DNA from: Pseudonocardia phyllosphaerae
GTDB lineage: Bacteria; Actinomycetota; Actinomycetes; Mycobacteriales; Pseudonocardiaceae
NCBI RefSeq assembly: GCF_046546475.1
Contig: NZ_JBKGXS010000001.1
Coordinates: forward strand, 806,001 to 870,000
Reading direction: 5' to 3'
Length of the DNA: 64,000 nucleotides
The notes beneath the pieces are model-generated. The model ran no database searches. It was not told the origin of the DNA and saw only the letters and a list, made by a program, of their open reading frames with translations. This document shows positions 8,875 to 17,098 of this stretch, in pieces. A program made the translations under genes and the position numbers. Position 1 is the stretch's first letter, and each line of letters opens with the position of its first letter.

Positions 8875-10605
8875 GTGACCCGTCCGGTGCCGCGTCCCGA
8901 TCCCGAGCCCGACGAGCCGACCGAGCTGCTCACGCCGGTCGGGGAGCCGACCGAGGTGATCGAGCCGGTCGGTACCGCCGACGGGGCACCCGCGAAGGGC
9001 CGGGCCACCGAGAACGCCGGATCGCTCGTCCGGTCGTCGAGCATGATCGCGGTGGCCAGCCTGGTCAGCCGGATCACCGGCTTCGTCCGGAACCTGGCGA
9101 TCGTCGCCGTCCTCGGCCTGGCGATCGTCAACGACTCCTACACCGTGTCCAACACGCTGCCGAACATCGTCTACGAGCTGCTGCTCGGCGGCGTGCTGAC
9201 CAGTGTGATGATCCCGGTGCTGGTCCGCGCCCAGACCGAGGACGCCGACGGCGGCGTGCACTTCACCCGCAGGCTGCTGACGGTCATCGGTACGGCGCTG
9301 CTGGTCGCGACGGTGGTCGCGGTGCTGGCGGCACCGCTGCTGACCGCGTTGTTCGTCAGCTCCGACAGCGGCCGGGCGAACCCGGCCCTGGCCACGGCGT
9401 TCGCGTTCCTGCTGCTCCCGCAGATCTTCTTCTACGGCATCGGCGCCCTGCTCGGCGCGATCCTGAACTCCAAGCAGGTGTTCGGGCCGTTCGCCTGGGC
9501 GCCGGTGCTGAACAACCTGGTCATGCTCGGCGTGCTCGTCGCCTACGTGCTGGTGCCCGGGCAGATCTCGGTCGACCCGGTCAGCATGGGCGACCCGAAG
9601 CTGCTGGTCCTGGGCCTGGGGACGACGTTCGGCATCGTCGTGCAGGCCGTCGTGCTGATCCCGTACATGCGCCGCATCGGGTTCCGGTACAAGCCGGTGT
9701 GGGGCTGGGACCCGCGGCTGTCGGTGGCCGGCGGGATGGCGCTGTGGATCATCGGCTACGTCCTGATCGGGCAGGCCGGCTACATCGTCACCACCCGGGT
9801 CGCGACGGCGGCCGACGGCGGCTCGGTCGCCACCTACATGAACGCCTGGCTGCTGCTGCAGGTCCCGTACGGCGTGCTGGGTGTCTCCCTGCTGACCGCG
9901 CTGATGCCGCGGATGAGCCGGGCGGCCGCGGAGGGCGACACCGACCAGGTCGTCACCGACCTCTCGCTCGGGGCCCGGCTGTCGACGGTCGGCCTGGTCC
10001 CGATCGCGGCGGTGATGACCGCGTTCGGCGGGGTGCTGGGCACCGCGCTGTTCTCGGTCGGCGCGGGATCCGGGGCCGGGGCCGCCCGGCTCGGGGCGAC
10101 CGTGGCCGCGTCGGCGTTCGGGATCCTGCCCTACGCGGTGACCATGCTGCAGATGCGCGTGTTCTACGCGATGACCGACTCCCGCACCCCGACGCTGATC
10201 CAGCTCGGCATGGTCGCGGTGAAGATCCCGCTGCTGCTGCTCTGCCCGGTCCTGCTGGCCCCGGACCGGGTGGTGCTGGGGCTGGCCGCGGCCAACGGGC
10301 TGTCCTTCGTCGGCGGGGCCGTGATCGGGCAGATTCTGCTGCGCCGCCGGCTCGGGCGGGCCCGGACGGGCGAGGTGCTGCGCACTCTGGCGCGGGTGAC
10401 GCTCGCGTCCGCGGCCGGTGCGGCGATCGCCTGGGGCCTGGGCAGGCTCCTGGAGCCGGTGACGGCGTCCTGGCCGGTGACCGCGCAGGCGTGGGTGCTG
10501 CTGGTCGGCGGCACGATCGTCACGCTGGTCATCGCGGTCGCCGGGATGCGGCTGCTCAAGGTGCGCGAGCTGGACGCGGTCTTCCGGCGCCTCGCCCGCC
10601 GCTGA
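8875..10605 (+). CDS. murJ: MurJ-like lipid II flippase
   Basis: 576 aa from GTG8875, chosen because ggagggag sits 8 nt upstream; in-frame starts at 8752 and 8830 lack an SD. After about 45 polar residues rich in Pro, Glu and Thr comes the MATE-like MviN core of some 14 membrane segments: SMIAVASLVSRITGFVRNLAIVAVLG, TVSNTLPNIVYELLLGGVLTSVMIPVLVRAQ and LLTALMPRMSRAAAEGD. MurJ flips the lipid-linked peptidoglycan precursor to the outer membrane face. Mycobacterial MurJ has a large regulatory pseudokinase tail; this one ends right after the membrane core. Several MurJ paralogues can occur in one actinobacterium, so this need not be the essential copy. Confidence 0.88.
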   Translation: MTRPVPRPDPEPDEPTELLTPVGEPTEVIEPVGTADGAPAKGRATENAGSLVRSSSMIAVASLVSRITGFVRNLAIVAVLGLAIVNDSYTVSNTLPNIVYELLLGGVLTSVMIPVLVRAQTEDADGGVHFTRRLLTVIGTALLVATVVAVLAAPLLTALFVSSDSGRANPALATAFAFLLLPQIFFYGIGALLGAILNSKQVFGPFAWAPVLNNLVMLGVLVAYVLVPGQISVDPVSMGDPKLLVLGLGTTFGIVVQAVVLIPYMRRIGFRYKPVWGWDPRLSVAGGMALWIIGYVLIGQAGYIVTTRVATAADGGSVATYMNAWLLLQVPYGVLGVSLLTALMPRMSRAAAEGDTDQVVTDLSLGARLSTVGLVPIAAVMTAFGGVLGTALFSVGAGSGAGAARLGATVAASAFGILPYAVTMLQMRVFYAMTDSRTPTLIQLGMVAVKIPLLLLCPVLLAPDRVVLGLAAANGLSFVGGAVIGQILLRRRLGRARTGEVLRTLARVTLASAAGAAIAWGLGRLLEPVTASWPVTAQAWVLLVGGTIVTLVIAVAGMRLLKVRELDAVFRRLARR

Positions 10606-10687
10606 GCGCCTCGCCCGGCGCTCCGGGGCGGCGCCGCCGGGCGATCACGAGCTCGACGGCGGGGCCCCGCACGGCCCCGGGCGGCAC

Positions 10688-10751
10688 GTGATCACGGTTT
10701 CGGAGGCGAGGCGGCCATCGGTGGCCGGAATCCCTCCGAAACGGTGATCAG
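10688..10751. terminator. Long imperfect inverted repeat between convergent genes
   Basis: Arms gtgatcacggtttcggagg (10688-10706) and cctccgaaacggtgatcag (10733-10751) match at 17 of 19 positions. The 26-nt loop itself holds ggcc...ggcc. It lies between murJ (+) and the coiled-coil gene (-), so it could terminate both; no T-run follows. Confidence 0.6.
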
Positions 10752-10792
10752 CGCCGTTGGTGACAGCGCCGTTGGTGATCAGCGCTGTTCGT
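10750..10792. repeat. Short direct repeats of a gcgccgttggtga-type unit
   Basis: Three adjacent variants of agcgccgttggtga (the last with gctgtt) follow the inverted repeat. No coding sense is apparent. Confidence 0.6.
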
Positions 10793-10860
10793 GGTGCGGC
10801 CCGGGAACGCGCGGACGCCGTGGCCGGGGGACCGTGGCGTCCGCGCGTGCGGGGTCCTGC

Positions 10861-11979
10861 TCACTCGTCGGGGTCGTCGCCCACCAGGTCCTCGGCGGAG
10901 GCACCGTTCTGGCTGTGGCTCTTCACCGCGGCCTTGGAGCGGCTGCTGCGCCGCTGGGCCGGCCGCGGCGGGGGCGGCGGCTGCTGCTGGGCGTACTGGC
11001 CGCTGCGGCCCAGGATCAGCTCCGCGAAGGTCGCCATGGCCTCGTCGAGCTGGTTGGCGTTGCGCCGCTCGGACTCCGCGTTCGACTTCTCGATCAGCCC
11101 GGAGACGGCGTCGGTGTCCGGGCGGCTCTGCACCGTGGTGTCCAGCGCACCGAGCTTCTCGTCGACGGCGGTGGTGATCGCGTCCAGCTTCGCCTCGACG
11201 GCGTCGGCGAAGCCCTCGAAGCGGCCGCCGACGCCGTTCTCCACGGCCTCCAGCCGGGTTCCGATCTCCTCGAGCCGGCCGGCGAGGGTGTCCAGGCGCT
11301 CGGTGACGCCGTCGAACGCCGCGGTGGGGTCGACCGCGTCCGGGCGCTGGGCGAGCTCCTCGAGGCGGCGGTGCAGCCCGACCGAGGTGTCCCCGAGCAG
11401 GTTGCGCAGACCCTCGCCGGTCTCCTCCAGCGCGTGCACCGCGCCGTCGACGCGCTCGGCGACGCCCTTCTCGATCGCGTCCACCCGCTCCTTGATCGGG
11501 GCGGAGACGGTGTTGGGCAGCGCGTCGAGGCGCATCTCGTGCCGGTCGAAGCGGTTGTCGACGTCGTCGAGGCGCTTGTGCAGGCCGCCGAGGCGGTCGT
11601 CGAGCCCGTCCATCCGGCCGGAGACGCCCTCCATCCGGCCGGTCAGGGCGTCGAGCCGCCCGTCGAGCTGGGCGATCGGTTTCGCGAGCTTGTCCGGGAG
11701 GGACTCGATCGCGCGGGTGATCGCGCCGAGCATGACCTCCTGGTTGTCGAGCTTCGTCGCGGTCTCGTCGATCCGCTCGGCCAGCGCGTTCAGCTCGGAC
11801 CGGTCGGGGAGGTCGGTCAGCTTCTTGCGGACGGTTCCGATGGCGTCCAGGGCCGCCAGGCGCGCGTGGATCTCGTCGAGGGAGTCGAAGATCTGCTGCT
11901 GCTCGCTGTCGCGGATCTCCGCGGCGCGCATGAGCATGCCGCGCATCCGGTCGAACGAGCCGTTCGAGTTGTCGCTCAT
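10861..11979 (-). CDS. Long coiled-coil protein, function unknown
   Basis: 372 aa. Residues about 20-310 are almost pure heptad-like sequence (IHARLAALDAIGTVRKKLTDL, LDALTGRMEGVSGRMDGLDDRLGGLHKRLDDVDNRF with breaks). Segments of the form LDxLxGRLE recur, so a long parallel coiled coil is predicted. The C-terminus has a polyproline run (QQQPPPPPRP), a basic stretch (QRRSSRSKAAVKSH) and an acidic end (EDLVGDDPDE). There is no signal peptide or membrane segment. I do not recognise the family; structural or chromosome/envelope scaffold roles would fit but are not shown. It is divergent from add, with 80 bp between starts. Confidence 0.8.
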   Translation of the reverse strand: MSDNSNGSFDRMRGMLMRAAEIRDSEQQQIFDSLDEIHARLAALDAIGTVRKKLTDLPDRSELNALAERIDETATKLDNQEVMLGAITRAIESLPDKLAKPIAQLDGRLDALTGRMEGVSGRMDGLDDRLGGLHKRLDDVDNRFDRHEMRLDALPNTVSAPIKERVDAIEKGVAERVDGAVHALEETGEGLRNLLGDTSVGLHRRLEELAQRPDAVDPTAAFDGVTERLDTLAGRLEEIGTRLEAVENGVGGRFEGFADAVEAKLDAITTAVDEKLGALDTTVQSRPDTDAVSGLIEKSNAESERRNANQLDEAMATFAELILGRSGQYAQQQPPPPPRPAQRRSSRSKAAVKSHSQNGASAEDLVGDDPDE

Positions 11980-12033
11980 GGCACTGTCACTGTTCCTCTG
12001 AGCCGTAGGGGGAGCCCGCAGAGCGTAGCGACC

Positions 12034-12045
12034 ACCCGAACGGGT
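12034..12045. promoter_or_regulatory. Palindrome ACCCGAACGGGT upstream of add
   Basis: Perfect 5+5 inverted repeat ending 14 nt before the add start. TAGTAC at 12045-12050, nine nt before GTG12060, may be an imperfect -10 of a leaderless transcript. The same palindrome recurs at 14855-14866 before upp. Confidence 0.55.
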
Positions 12046-12059
12046 AGTACGGTGCGGGC

Positions 12060-13217
12060 GTGTCCGATTGTGAGACGCCCGTACCGATCTCGCTCGAGAA
12101 CGTCCGCCGCGCGCCGAAGGTCCTGCTCCATGATCACCTCGACGGTGGTCTGCGGGTCGCGACGGTGATCGACCTGGCCCGCGAGCACGGCTACGACCGG
12201 TTGCCCACCACCGATCCCGACGAGCTCGCGGCCTGGTTCCTCGGGGCCGCGCACTCGGGCTCGCTGGAGCGCTACCTGGAGACCTTCGGGCACACCGTCG
12301 CGGTGCTGCAGACCGCAGGCGCGCTGACCCGGGTCGCCGCCGAGGCCGCGGAGGACCTGGCCGCCGACGGCGTCGTCTACGCCGAGGTGCGCTTCGCGCC
12401 CGAGCTGCACGTCGAGCAGGGACTGGAGGTCGACGCCGTCGTCGAGGCCGTGCAGGAGGGGTTCCGGCTCGGCGCCGAGCGGGCCGCCGCGCGCGGGCAG
12501 GTGATCCGGATCGGCACCCTGCTCACGGCGATGCGGCACGCCGCGCGCTCGCGGGAGATCGCCGAGCTGGCGGTGCGGCACCGGGCCCCGGTCGACCCGC
12601 GGCCCACCGGTGCGCCCGCGGTCGGCGTCGTCGGGTTCGACATCGCCGGCGCGGAGAAGGGCTTCCCGCCCACCCGCCACCTCGACGCGTTCGAGTACGT
12701 CCGCCAGCAGAACGCGCACGTCACGATCCACGCCGGTGAGGCGTTCGGGCTGCCGTCGATCTGGGAGGCGATCCAGTGGTGCGGTGCCGACCGGCTCGGG
12801 CACGGCGTCCGGATCGTCGACGACATCACCGTGCCCGAGGACGGCGACCCGCAGCTCGGGCGGCTCGCCGCCTACGTGCGCGACAGCCGGGTGCCGCTGG
12901 AGATGTGCCCGACCTCCAACGTGCACACCGGGGCGGCACCGTCGCTGGCCGAGCACCCGATCGGGCTGCTCACCGATCTGCGGTTCCGGGTCACGGTGAA
13001 CACCGACAACCGGCTGATGTCCGGCTGCACCCTGTCCAGCGAGCTGTACGACCTCGCGGAGACCTTCGGCTACGGCTGGGACACCCTCGAGTGGTTCACC
13101 GTGAACGCCATGAAGTCCGCGTTCCTCGGTTTCGACGAGCGCATCGCCCTGATCAACGACGTGATCAAACCCGGCTACGCCGCGCTGACCGGCGCCGGCG
13201 GGGGCGCACGGGGCTAG
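12060..13217 (+). CDS. add: Adenosine deaminase
   Basis: 385 aa. Deaminates adenosine and deoxyadenosine to inosine and deoxyinosine, which PunA at 18.7 kb can split. Zinc-binding HDH is at residues 24-26 (LLHDHLDGG). Other conserved elements are VTIHAGEAFGLPSIWEAI, DRLGHGVRI, PLEMCPTSNVHTG and VTVNTDNRLMSGC. It starts at GTG12060 with no Shine-Dalgarno sequence but a -10-like box close upstream. Its TAG overlaps the convergent stop of the next gene by three bases. Confidence 0.94.
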   Translation: MSDCETPVPISLENVRRAPKVLLHDHLDGGLRVATVIDLAREHGYDRLPTTDPDELAAWFLGAAHSGSLERYLETFGHTVAVLQTAGALTRVAAEAAEDLAADGVVYAEVRFAPELHVEQGLEVDAVVEAVQEGFRLGAERAAARGQVIRIGTLLTAMRHAARSREIAELAVRHRAPVDPRPTGAPAVGVVGFDIAGAEKGFPPTRHLDAFEYVRQQNAHVTIHAGEAFGLPSIWEAIQWCGADRLGHGVRIVDDITVPEDGDPQLGRLAAYVRDSRVPLEMCPTSNVHTGAAPSLAEHPIGLLTDLRFRVTVNTDNRLMSGCTLSSELYDLAETFGYGWDTLEWFTVNAMKSAFLGFDERIALINDVIKPGYAALTGAGGGARG

Positions 13218-14509
13218 TGCGCCCGGAGCCGGGCCTCGAGCCCGGCCACCAGCTCGCCCCAGGCCGCCGCCTCCTGCGCGAACGGCGGGCTCGGCGCCAT
13301 CCGCGTCGGGTCCGGCCGGACGACGAACGACACCAGCCACCCCAGGCTGGACGACTCGGCCAGGGTATCGGCGGGCTCGGGGTCCCCGGCCCACTCGCCG
13401 GCGTCGAGCAGCAGCTCGGTGGCCAGGTCCAGCTGCACCGGGTCGAGGGCGTCGAGTGTGCCCTCGGCCAGGTCGGCGCCGATCCCGGTGAGGTCGTAGG
13501 TGTTCATGTCCTCGACGGTCGCCTCGAGCTCGCCGACCTGGGCCTGCTCCAGCACCTCGGTGAAGGTCGCGGCGGCGGCCAGGTCGGTCTTCTTGACCGC
13601 GTCGTGTGCCGGGTCGGCCAGCGCGCGCACCAGGGCGCGCTCGGAGGCGAAGACGTCGATGCGCCCGTCGGAGCCGAGGAAGACCGGCTTGTCGTCGAGG
13701 TAGCAGCGCAGCGAGACCACCGACTGCCCGCCGGTGGTGATGCGGATCGGGTCGATGCCCATGTCCGCCCAGAAGCCGGTCGGCTCGTCGGGCTCGGCGG
13801 AGCCGGCGCCCGCGGACACGGCGGCGGCGCCGAGGCCGGTGTCATCGGCCCCGTCCGCCGCATCGGCATCGGCTCCGTCGGCCGCGTCGAAGGCCGCGGC
13901 CTGCGACGCCTCCCACTCCTGCTGCTCGGCGCGGGCGGCCTCCAGGGCCTTCCCGTCGACCTCGGGGGTGTCGACGAGCTCGTCGACGGTGTCGACGACG
14001 CCGTCCCACTTCGCCGCGATCGTCGACGACAGCGACGACCAGCGCTTGCGGCCGTCGCGGCCGGTGAAGGCCTCGGGGCCCTCGCGGAGCCTGCCGAACG
14101 CCGGCTCGCCGTCGAGGACCTCGATCACGCCGGAGAGGTCGCACACGTCGGCCAGCGACCGGACGATCGAGACGGTCTCGTGCAGGTCCTGCACGGTCCA
14201 CGTGTCGGGATCGTCGGCCGCCACCTCGGGCAGGCCGACGACGTCGTAGCGGTGCGCGTCGTCCGGGGTGAGCTCGGCGACCGACAGGTCCGGAACGGCC
14301 GACCAGGCGGGGTGGTCGGTCAGGTCGTGCCCGGACGCCGTACGGACGAACGCGGCCAGGGCCGCGGGTTCGTCGAAGACGAAGACGTGGTCGTCGTCGC
14401 CGAGGAACGCCTCCCACTCCTCGCCGTCCTCTCGCCACGGGGGAGCCCAGAGGGTGACCACGTCGCCCCGGGTGAGGGCGAGCCGGATCGGCACGATGTC
14501 GCTTGCCAC
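13214..14509 (-). CDS. Conserved actinobacterial protein (Rv3311-like by position), function unknown
   Basis: 431 aa, acidic and soluble, no membrane segment. Residues 1-180 contain LTRGDVVTLWAPPWREDGEEWEAFLGDDDHVFVFDEPAALAAFVR. A similar unit returns near the middle: TGGQSVVSLRCYLDDKPVFLG followed by DVFASERALVRALAD. Both halves pair a GDVV/SVVSL strand with a DDxxVF...F(D/A)xxxALxxFV pattern, so the protein looks like two copies of one fold separated by an Ala/Asp-rich linker (about 215-250). The start is GTG14509 with TAGGGT 7 nt upstream. The place beside add and upp matches Rv3311 in M. tuberculosis (from memory). No enzymatic motif was found. Confidence 0.75.
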   Translation of the reverse strand: MASDIVPIRLALTRGDVVTLWAPPWREDGEEWEAFLGDDDHVFVFDEPAALAAFVRTASGHDLTDHPAWSAVPDLSVAELTPDDAHRYDVVGLPEVAADDPDTWTVQDLHETVSIVRSLADVCDLSGVIEVLDGEPAFGRLREGPEAFTGRDGRKRWSSLSSTIAAKWDGVVDTVDELVDTPEVDGKALEAARAEQQEWEASQAAAFDAADGADADAADGADDTGLGAAAVSAGAGSAEPDEPTGFWADMGIDPIRITTGGQSVVSLRCYLDDKPVFLGSDGRIDVFASERALVRALADPAHDAVKKTDLAAAATFTEVLEQAQVGELEATVEDMNTYDLTGIGADLAEGTLDALDPVQLDLATELLLDAGEWAGDPEPADTLAESSSLGWLVSFVVRPDPTRMAPSPPFAQEAAAWGELVAGLEARLRAH

Positions 14510-14516
14510 GGCACCG

Positions 14517-14522
14517 ACCCTA
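14517..14522 (-). promoter_or_regulatory. -10 box TAGGGT, leaderless start of the Rv3311-like gene
   Basis: TAGGGT is separated from GTG14509 by 7 nt and no SD is present. Confidence 0.65.
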
Positions 14523-14548
14523 TCGGGGAGCGTCGGGGGAGCGCGGGG

Positions 14549-14785
14549 TCAGGCCTGGCTGTGCAGACGGACCACCCCGATCGAGACGTCCTCCAGCCCG
14601 CCCTTGTCGAAGTCCCGCCGCAGCTGGTCCGCCTTGATCGTGGCGGTTATCCCGTCGAACGGCCCGTGCGCGTCGACCTCGCCGGTCTGCGGGTCGACCG
14701 CCAGCACGACGTATCCGTCGCACTGAGTGAGCTTTTCCGCGGCAGCGATCAGCGTCTGCTCCTCGGAAGTCGTGTTCTCCGGCAT
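14549..14785 (-). CDS. Small acidic protein, function unknown
   Basis: 78 aa, starting MPENTTSEEQTLIAAAEK and containing a compact beta-rich pattern (GYVVLAVDPQTGEVDAHGPFDGITATIKADQL). No Cys pair, signal peptide or membrane segment. The ribosome binding site is exceptional (see the next entry), so high or tightly controlled translation is likely. It is followed by the Rv3311-like gene on the same strand 40 bp away, but that gene has its own leaderless promoter. Confidence 0.75.
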   Translation of the reverse strand: MPENTTSEEQTLIAAAEKLTQCDGYVVLAVDPQTGEVDAHGPFDGITATIKADQLRRDFDKGGLEDVSIGVVRLHSQA

Positions 14786-14786
14786 C

Positions 14787-14799
14787 GGATCACCTCCTT
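14787..14799 (-). promoter_or_regulatory. Full-length Shine-Dalgarno AAGGAGGTGATCC before the 78-aa gene
   Basis: Thirteen bases match the complete anti-SD end of 16S rRNA, one base before ATG14785 (7 nt from GGAGG). Most genes here have a 4-7 base match or none. Confidence 0.85.
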
Positions 14800-14833
14800 G
14801 TCATGTAGTACAGCGTCGTGGAGGGCCTCGATG

Positions 14834-14852
14834 TGACACCGTTGCGGTGTTA
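14834..14852. promoter_or_regulatory. Operator-like palindrome in the 438-bp gap before upp
   Basis: TGACACCG-TTG-CGGTGTTA, 7 of 8 pairs matching. It lies 50 bp upstream of the 78-aa gene and could control that gene or the upp side. Confidence 0.5.
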
Positions 14853-14854
14853 CC

Positions 14855-14866
14855 ACCCGTTCGGGT
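14855..14866. promoter_or_regulatory. Palindrome ACCCGTTCGGGT, second copy of the add-upstream element
   Basis: Reverse complement of ACCCGAACGGGT; with flanks the two copies agree over ACCCGAACGGGTrGTA. The rest of 14867-15209 shows no gene. Confidence 0.5.
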
Positions 14867-15209
14867 CAGGTGAATCGCGAGATCGGCGTCATCGTGTGCC
14901 GATCGTGGTACTCGCCGTCGCCACTCCTCCGTTGAGGGGAGCCTCGCCCGCTCCGAGGTCTACCCATCGTCACCGACCCTCCATGCCGGATCTCCTGTCA
15001 CGCAAGGTCCGAACGGGCCCTGCGGCGCTCGCCCGGCCGGACGAGAGGGCTCCGTCGACGGGGTGGGCGCTCACCCGATGGTGGCGCACGCTTCTCACGC
15101 TGGGTGATACGGGCCATGCTTCGGTGTCGGCGCCGGACACGGCCGTGGCGGGAGGGTCCGGCGGCGTGACGTCCCCCGCCGAGGGGCCCGCACCCCGTCC
15201 GTGCAGCCG

Positions 15210-15215
15210 TAGGGT
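15210..15215 (+). promoter_or_regulatory. -10 box TAGGGT, leaderless start of upp
   Basis: TAGGGT, 8 nt, then GTG15224; no SD. Confidence 0.65.
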
Positions 15216-15223
15216 GTCGCGTC

Positions 15224-15847
15224 GTGGACACGATCGTCGTCGACCACCCGCTCGCGCGGGCCCGGCTGAGCACCATGCGGGACGCCCGCACCGACAACGC
15301 TAACTTCCGGGCCGCCCTGCGCGAGCTCACTCTCATGCTGGTCTACGAGGCGACCCGGTCGGCACCGCTGACCGAGGACACCATCCACACCCCGGTGTCG
15401 CGCACCCGCGGCCACCGCCTCGCGACGCCGCCGGTGCTGGTCCCGGTGCTGCGCGCCGGCCTGGGCATGGCCGAGGCCGCGCTGAACCTCATCCCGGAGG
15501 CCCAGATGGGCTTCGTCGGGATGGCGCGCGACGAACGGACCCACGAGCCGGTGCCCTACATGGAGTCGCTGCCGGACTCGCTGGTCGGGCGGCCGGTGTT
15601 CGTGCTGGACCCGATGCTCGCGACCGGCGGCTCGATGGTGCACACCATCGAGCTGCTGGCCCGCCGCGGCGCCGACGACGTGACGGTGCTGTGCGCGCTG
15701 TCCGCACCGGAGGGCGTCGAGCGGCTCGAGCGGTCCGGTCTGCCCGTCCGGATGGTGACGGCCAGCATCGACGAGCGGCTCAACGAGTCGGCGTTCATCG
15801 TCCCCGGCCTCGGCGACGCCGGGGACCGCCAGTTCGGGCCGCGCTGA
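15224..15847 (+). CDS. upp: Uracil phosphoribosyltransferase
   Basis: 207 aa, the normal family length. Makes UMP from uracil and PRPP. The N-terminus VDHPLARARLSTMRDARTDN, the central RAGLGMAEA and the PRPP loop DPMLATGGSMVHTI are diagnostic. It recovers uracil released by DeoA. The start is GTG with a close TAGGGT box. Confidence 0.95.
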   Translation: MDTIVVDHPLARARLSTMRDARTDNANFRAALRELTLMLVYEATRSAPLTEDTIHTPVSRTRGHRLATPPVLVPVLRAGLGMAEAALNLIPEAQMGFVGMARDERTHEPVPYMESLPDSLVGRPVFVLDPMLATGGSMVHTIELLARRGADDVTVLCALSAPEGVERLERSGLPVRMVTASIDERLNESAFIVPGLGDAGDRQFGPR

Positions 15848-15852
15848 GCGCC

Positions 15853-16656
15853 GTGACCCGGACCGGGAGACACCACCTGCGCCGCCCGCCGCGGCGGCGC
15901 CCGCACCGGCGGCTGCTCGCCGGTGCCGTCGTGGCGTGCCTCGCCGCGGTCGTCTGGGTGGTGCCCTCCGGCGACACCCCGGAGGTCGCGACGGTCCCGG
16001 CCCGCGCGCCCGGGATGCTGCGGGTGATGCCGCTGGGGGCGTCGTCGACGGTCGGGGTGGGCAGCCCCGCGACGGCGGGCTACCGGCTGCCGCTGTGGCA
16101 GCGCCTCACCGCCGACGGCGTGCGCGTGGACTACGTCGGCTCGCGCAGCTCCGGGCCCGCCGCGCTGCCGGACCGCGACCACGAGGGCCGCTCGGGCTGG
16201 AGCGCCGCCGGGATGGCCCCGTACACCGGCCTGTGGGTCTCCGACGCCCAGCCCGACGTCGTGCTGCTGCACGCCGGCACCAACGACCTGCTCTACGGCA
16301 GCTCCCCGCAGGCGACGGCGCACTCGCTCGACCGCATGCTCGACGCGACCTTCGCCGCCGCACCCCGCGCCCACGTGATCATGGCGGGGGTCTGGGCGCC
16401 GATGCCGAAGAAGCGGGCCGAGCGGGCGAAGCTCGGGCAGCTGATGGCCCGTCTGGCGATCCAGCACTCGGCCCGCGGCGAGTCCGTGGAGTACGTCGAC
16501 GTCTCGCACCTGTTCGCAGCGAAGGGGACCGCCGACGGCCTGCACGCCGGCCCCGCGGCGTACCGGAAGATCGCCGCGATGTGGGCCGGGCACATCGAGA
16601 GCTGGATGCGGCGCCCGGCACCGGCGCCGCCGCGCCCGGTCAGCCCTCCGGCATGA
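15853..16656 (+). CDS. SGNH/GDSL-type hydrolase with N-terminal membrane anchor
   Basis: 267 aa from GTG15853, 5 bp after upp. A very basic start (RTGRHHLRRPPRRRPHRR) precedes one hydrophobic segment (LLAGAVVACLAAVVWVV), so the enzyme is exported or anchored. The SGNH blocks are: block I MPLGASSTVG, with GAS replacing GDS and Ser as nucleophile; HAGTNDLLYG (GxND); and DGLHAGPAAYRKIA carrying the Asp-His pair. The substrate is unknown; esterase or deacetylase activity on envelope polymers is possible. In M. tuberculosis this slot holds the secreted phosphatase SapM (from memory), so a different secreted hydrolase sits here. The 3' end overlaps the next gene by 17 bp. Confidence 0.82.
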   Translation: MTRTGRHHLRRPPRRRPHRRLLAGAVVACLAAVVWVVPSGDTPEVATVPARAPGMLRVMPLGASSTVGVGSPATAGYRLPLWQRLTADGVRVDYVGSRSSGPAALPDRDHEGRSGWSAAGMAPYTGLWVSDAQPDVVLLHAGTNDLLYGSSPQATAHSLDRMLDATFAAAPRAHVIMAGVWAPMPKKRAERAKLGQLMARLAIQHSARGESVEYVDVSHLFAAKGTADGLHAGPAAYRKIAAMWAGHIESWMRRPAPAPPRPVSPPA

Positions 16657-17098
16657 CGGTCGCGGCCAGCACCGCGCCCAGCTCCCGGCAGGCCTCCCGG
16701 GCCGCCGCGTCCGGGGCACCGGTGAGCTCCACCGGTGCGGCCGCCGCCGTCCAGCCGAGCGCCTCGGCGATCGTCGTCACCGAGCGGGTGGCCCCGGAGG
16801 TGTCCGAGCCGCCGTGCACCCACAGCCCGTACGGCAGGCCGCGGGTGTCGTCGGCGCAGACGTAGTAGACCTGGTCGAGGAAGTGCTTGAGCGCCCCGGA
16901 CATGTAGCCGATGTTCGCCGGGGTGCCGAGCAGCACCGCGTCCGCGCCCAGCAGGTCCGACGCGGTCGCGGCCAGCGCCGCCCGGGCGACCACGTCCACC
17001 CCGGTGATCTCCGGGTCGGCCGCACCCGCGCGCACCTCGGCCAGCAGCTCCGCCGTCGTGGGGGACGGCGTGTGGTGGACGACCAGCAGCGTGCTCAT
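16640..17098 (-). CDS. Flavodoxin-fold NAD(P)H-dependent reductase
   Basis: 152 aa, a single flavodoxin-like domain: MSTLLVVHHTPSPTTAELLAEV (phosphate-binding loop), LLGADAVLLGTPANIGYMSGALKHFLDQVYYV and GLWVHGGSDTSGA. These are the patterns of FMN-dependent WrbA/ArsH-like reductases. The ATG overlaps the PmmB stop (ATGA), so it is co-translated with it. Substrate unknown. Confidence 0.8.
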   Translation of the reverse strand: MSTLLVVHHTPSPTTAELLAEVRAGAADPEITGVDVVARAALAATASDLLGADAVLLGTPANIGYMSGALKHFLDQVYYVCADDTRGLPYGLWVHGGSDTSGATRSVTTIAEALGWTAAAAPVELTGAPDAAAREACRELGAVLAATVMPEG

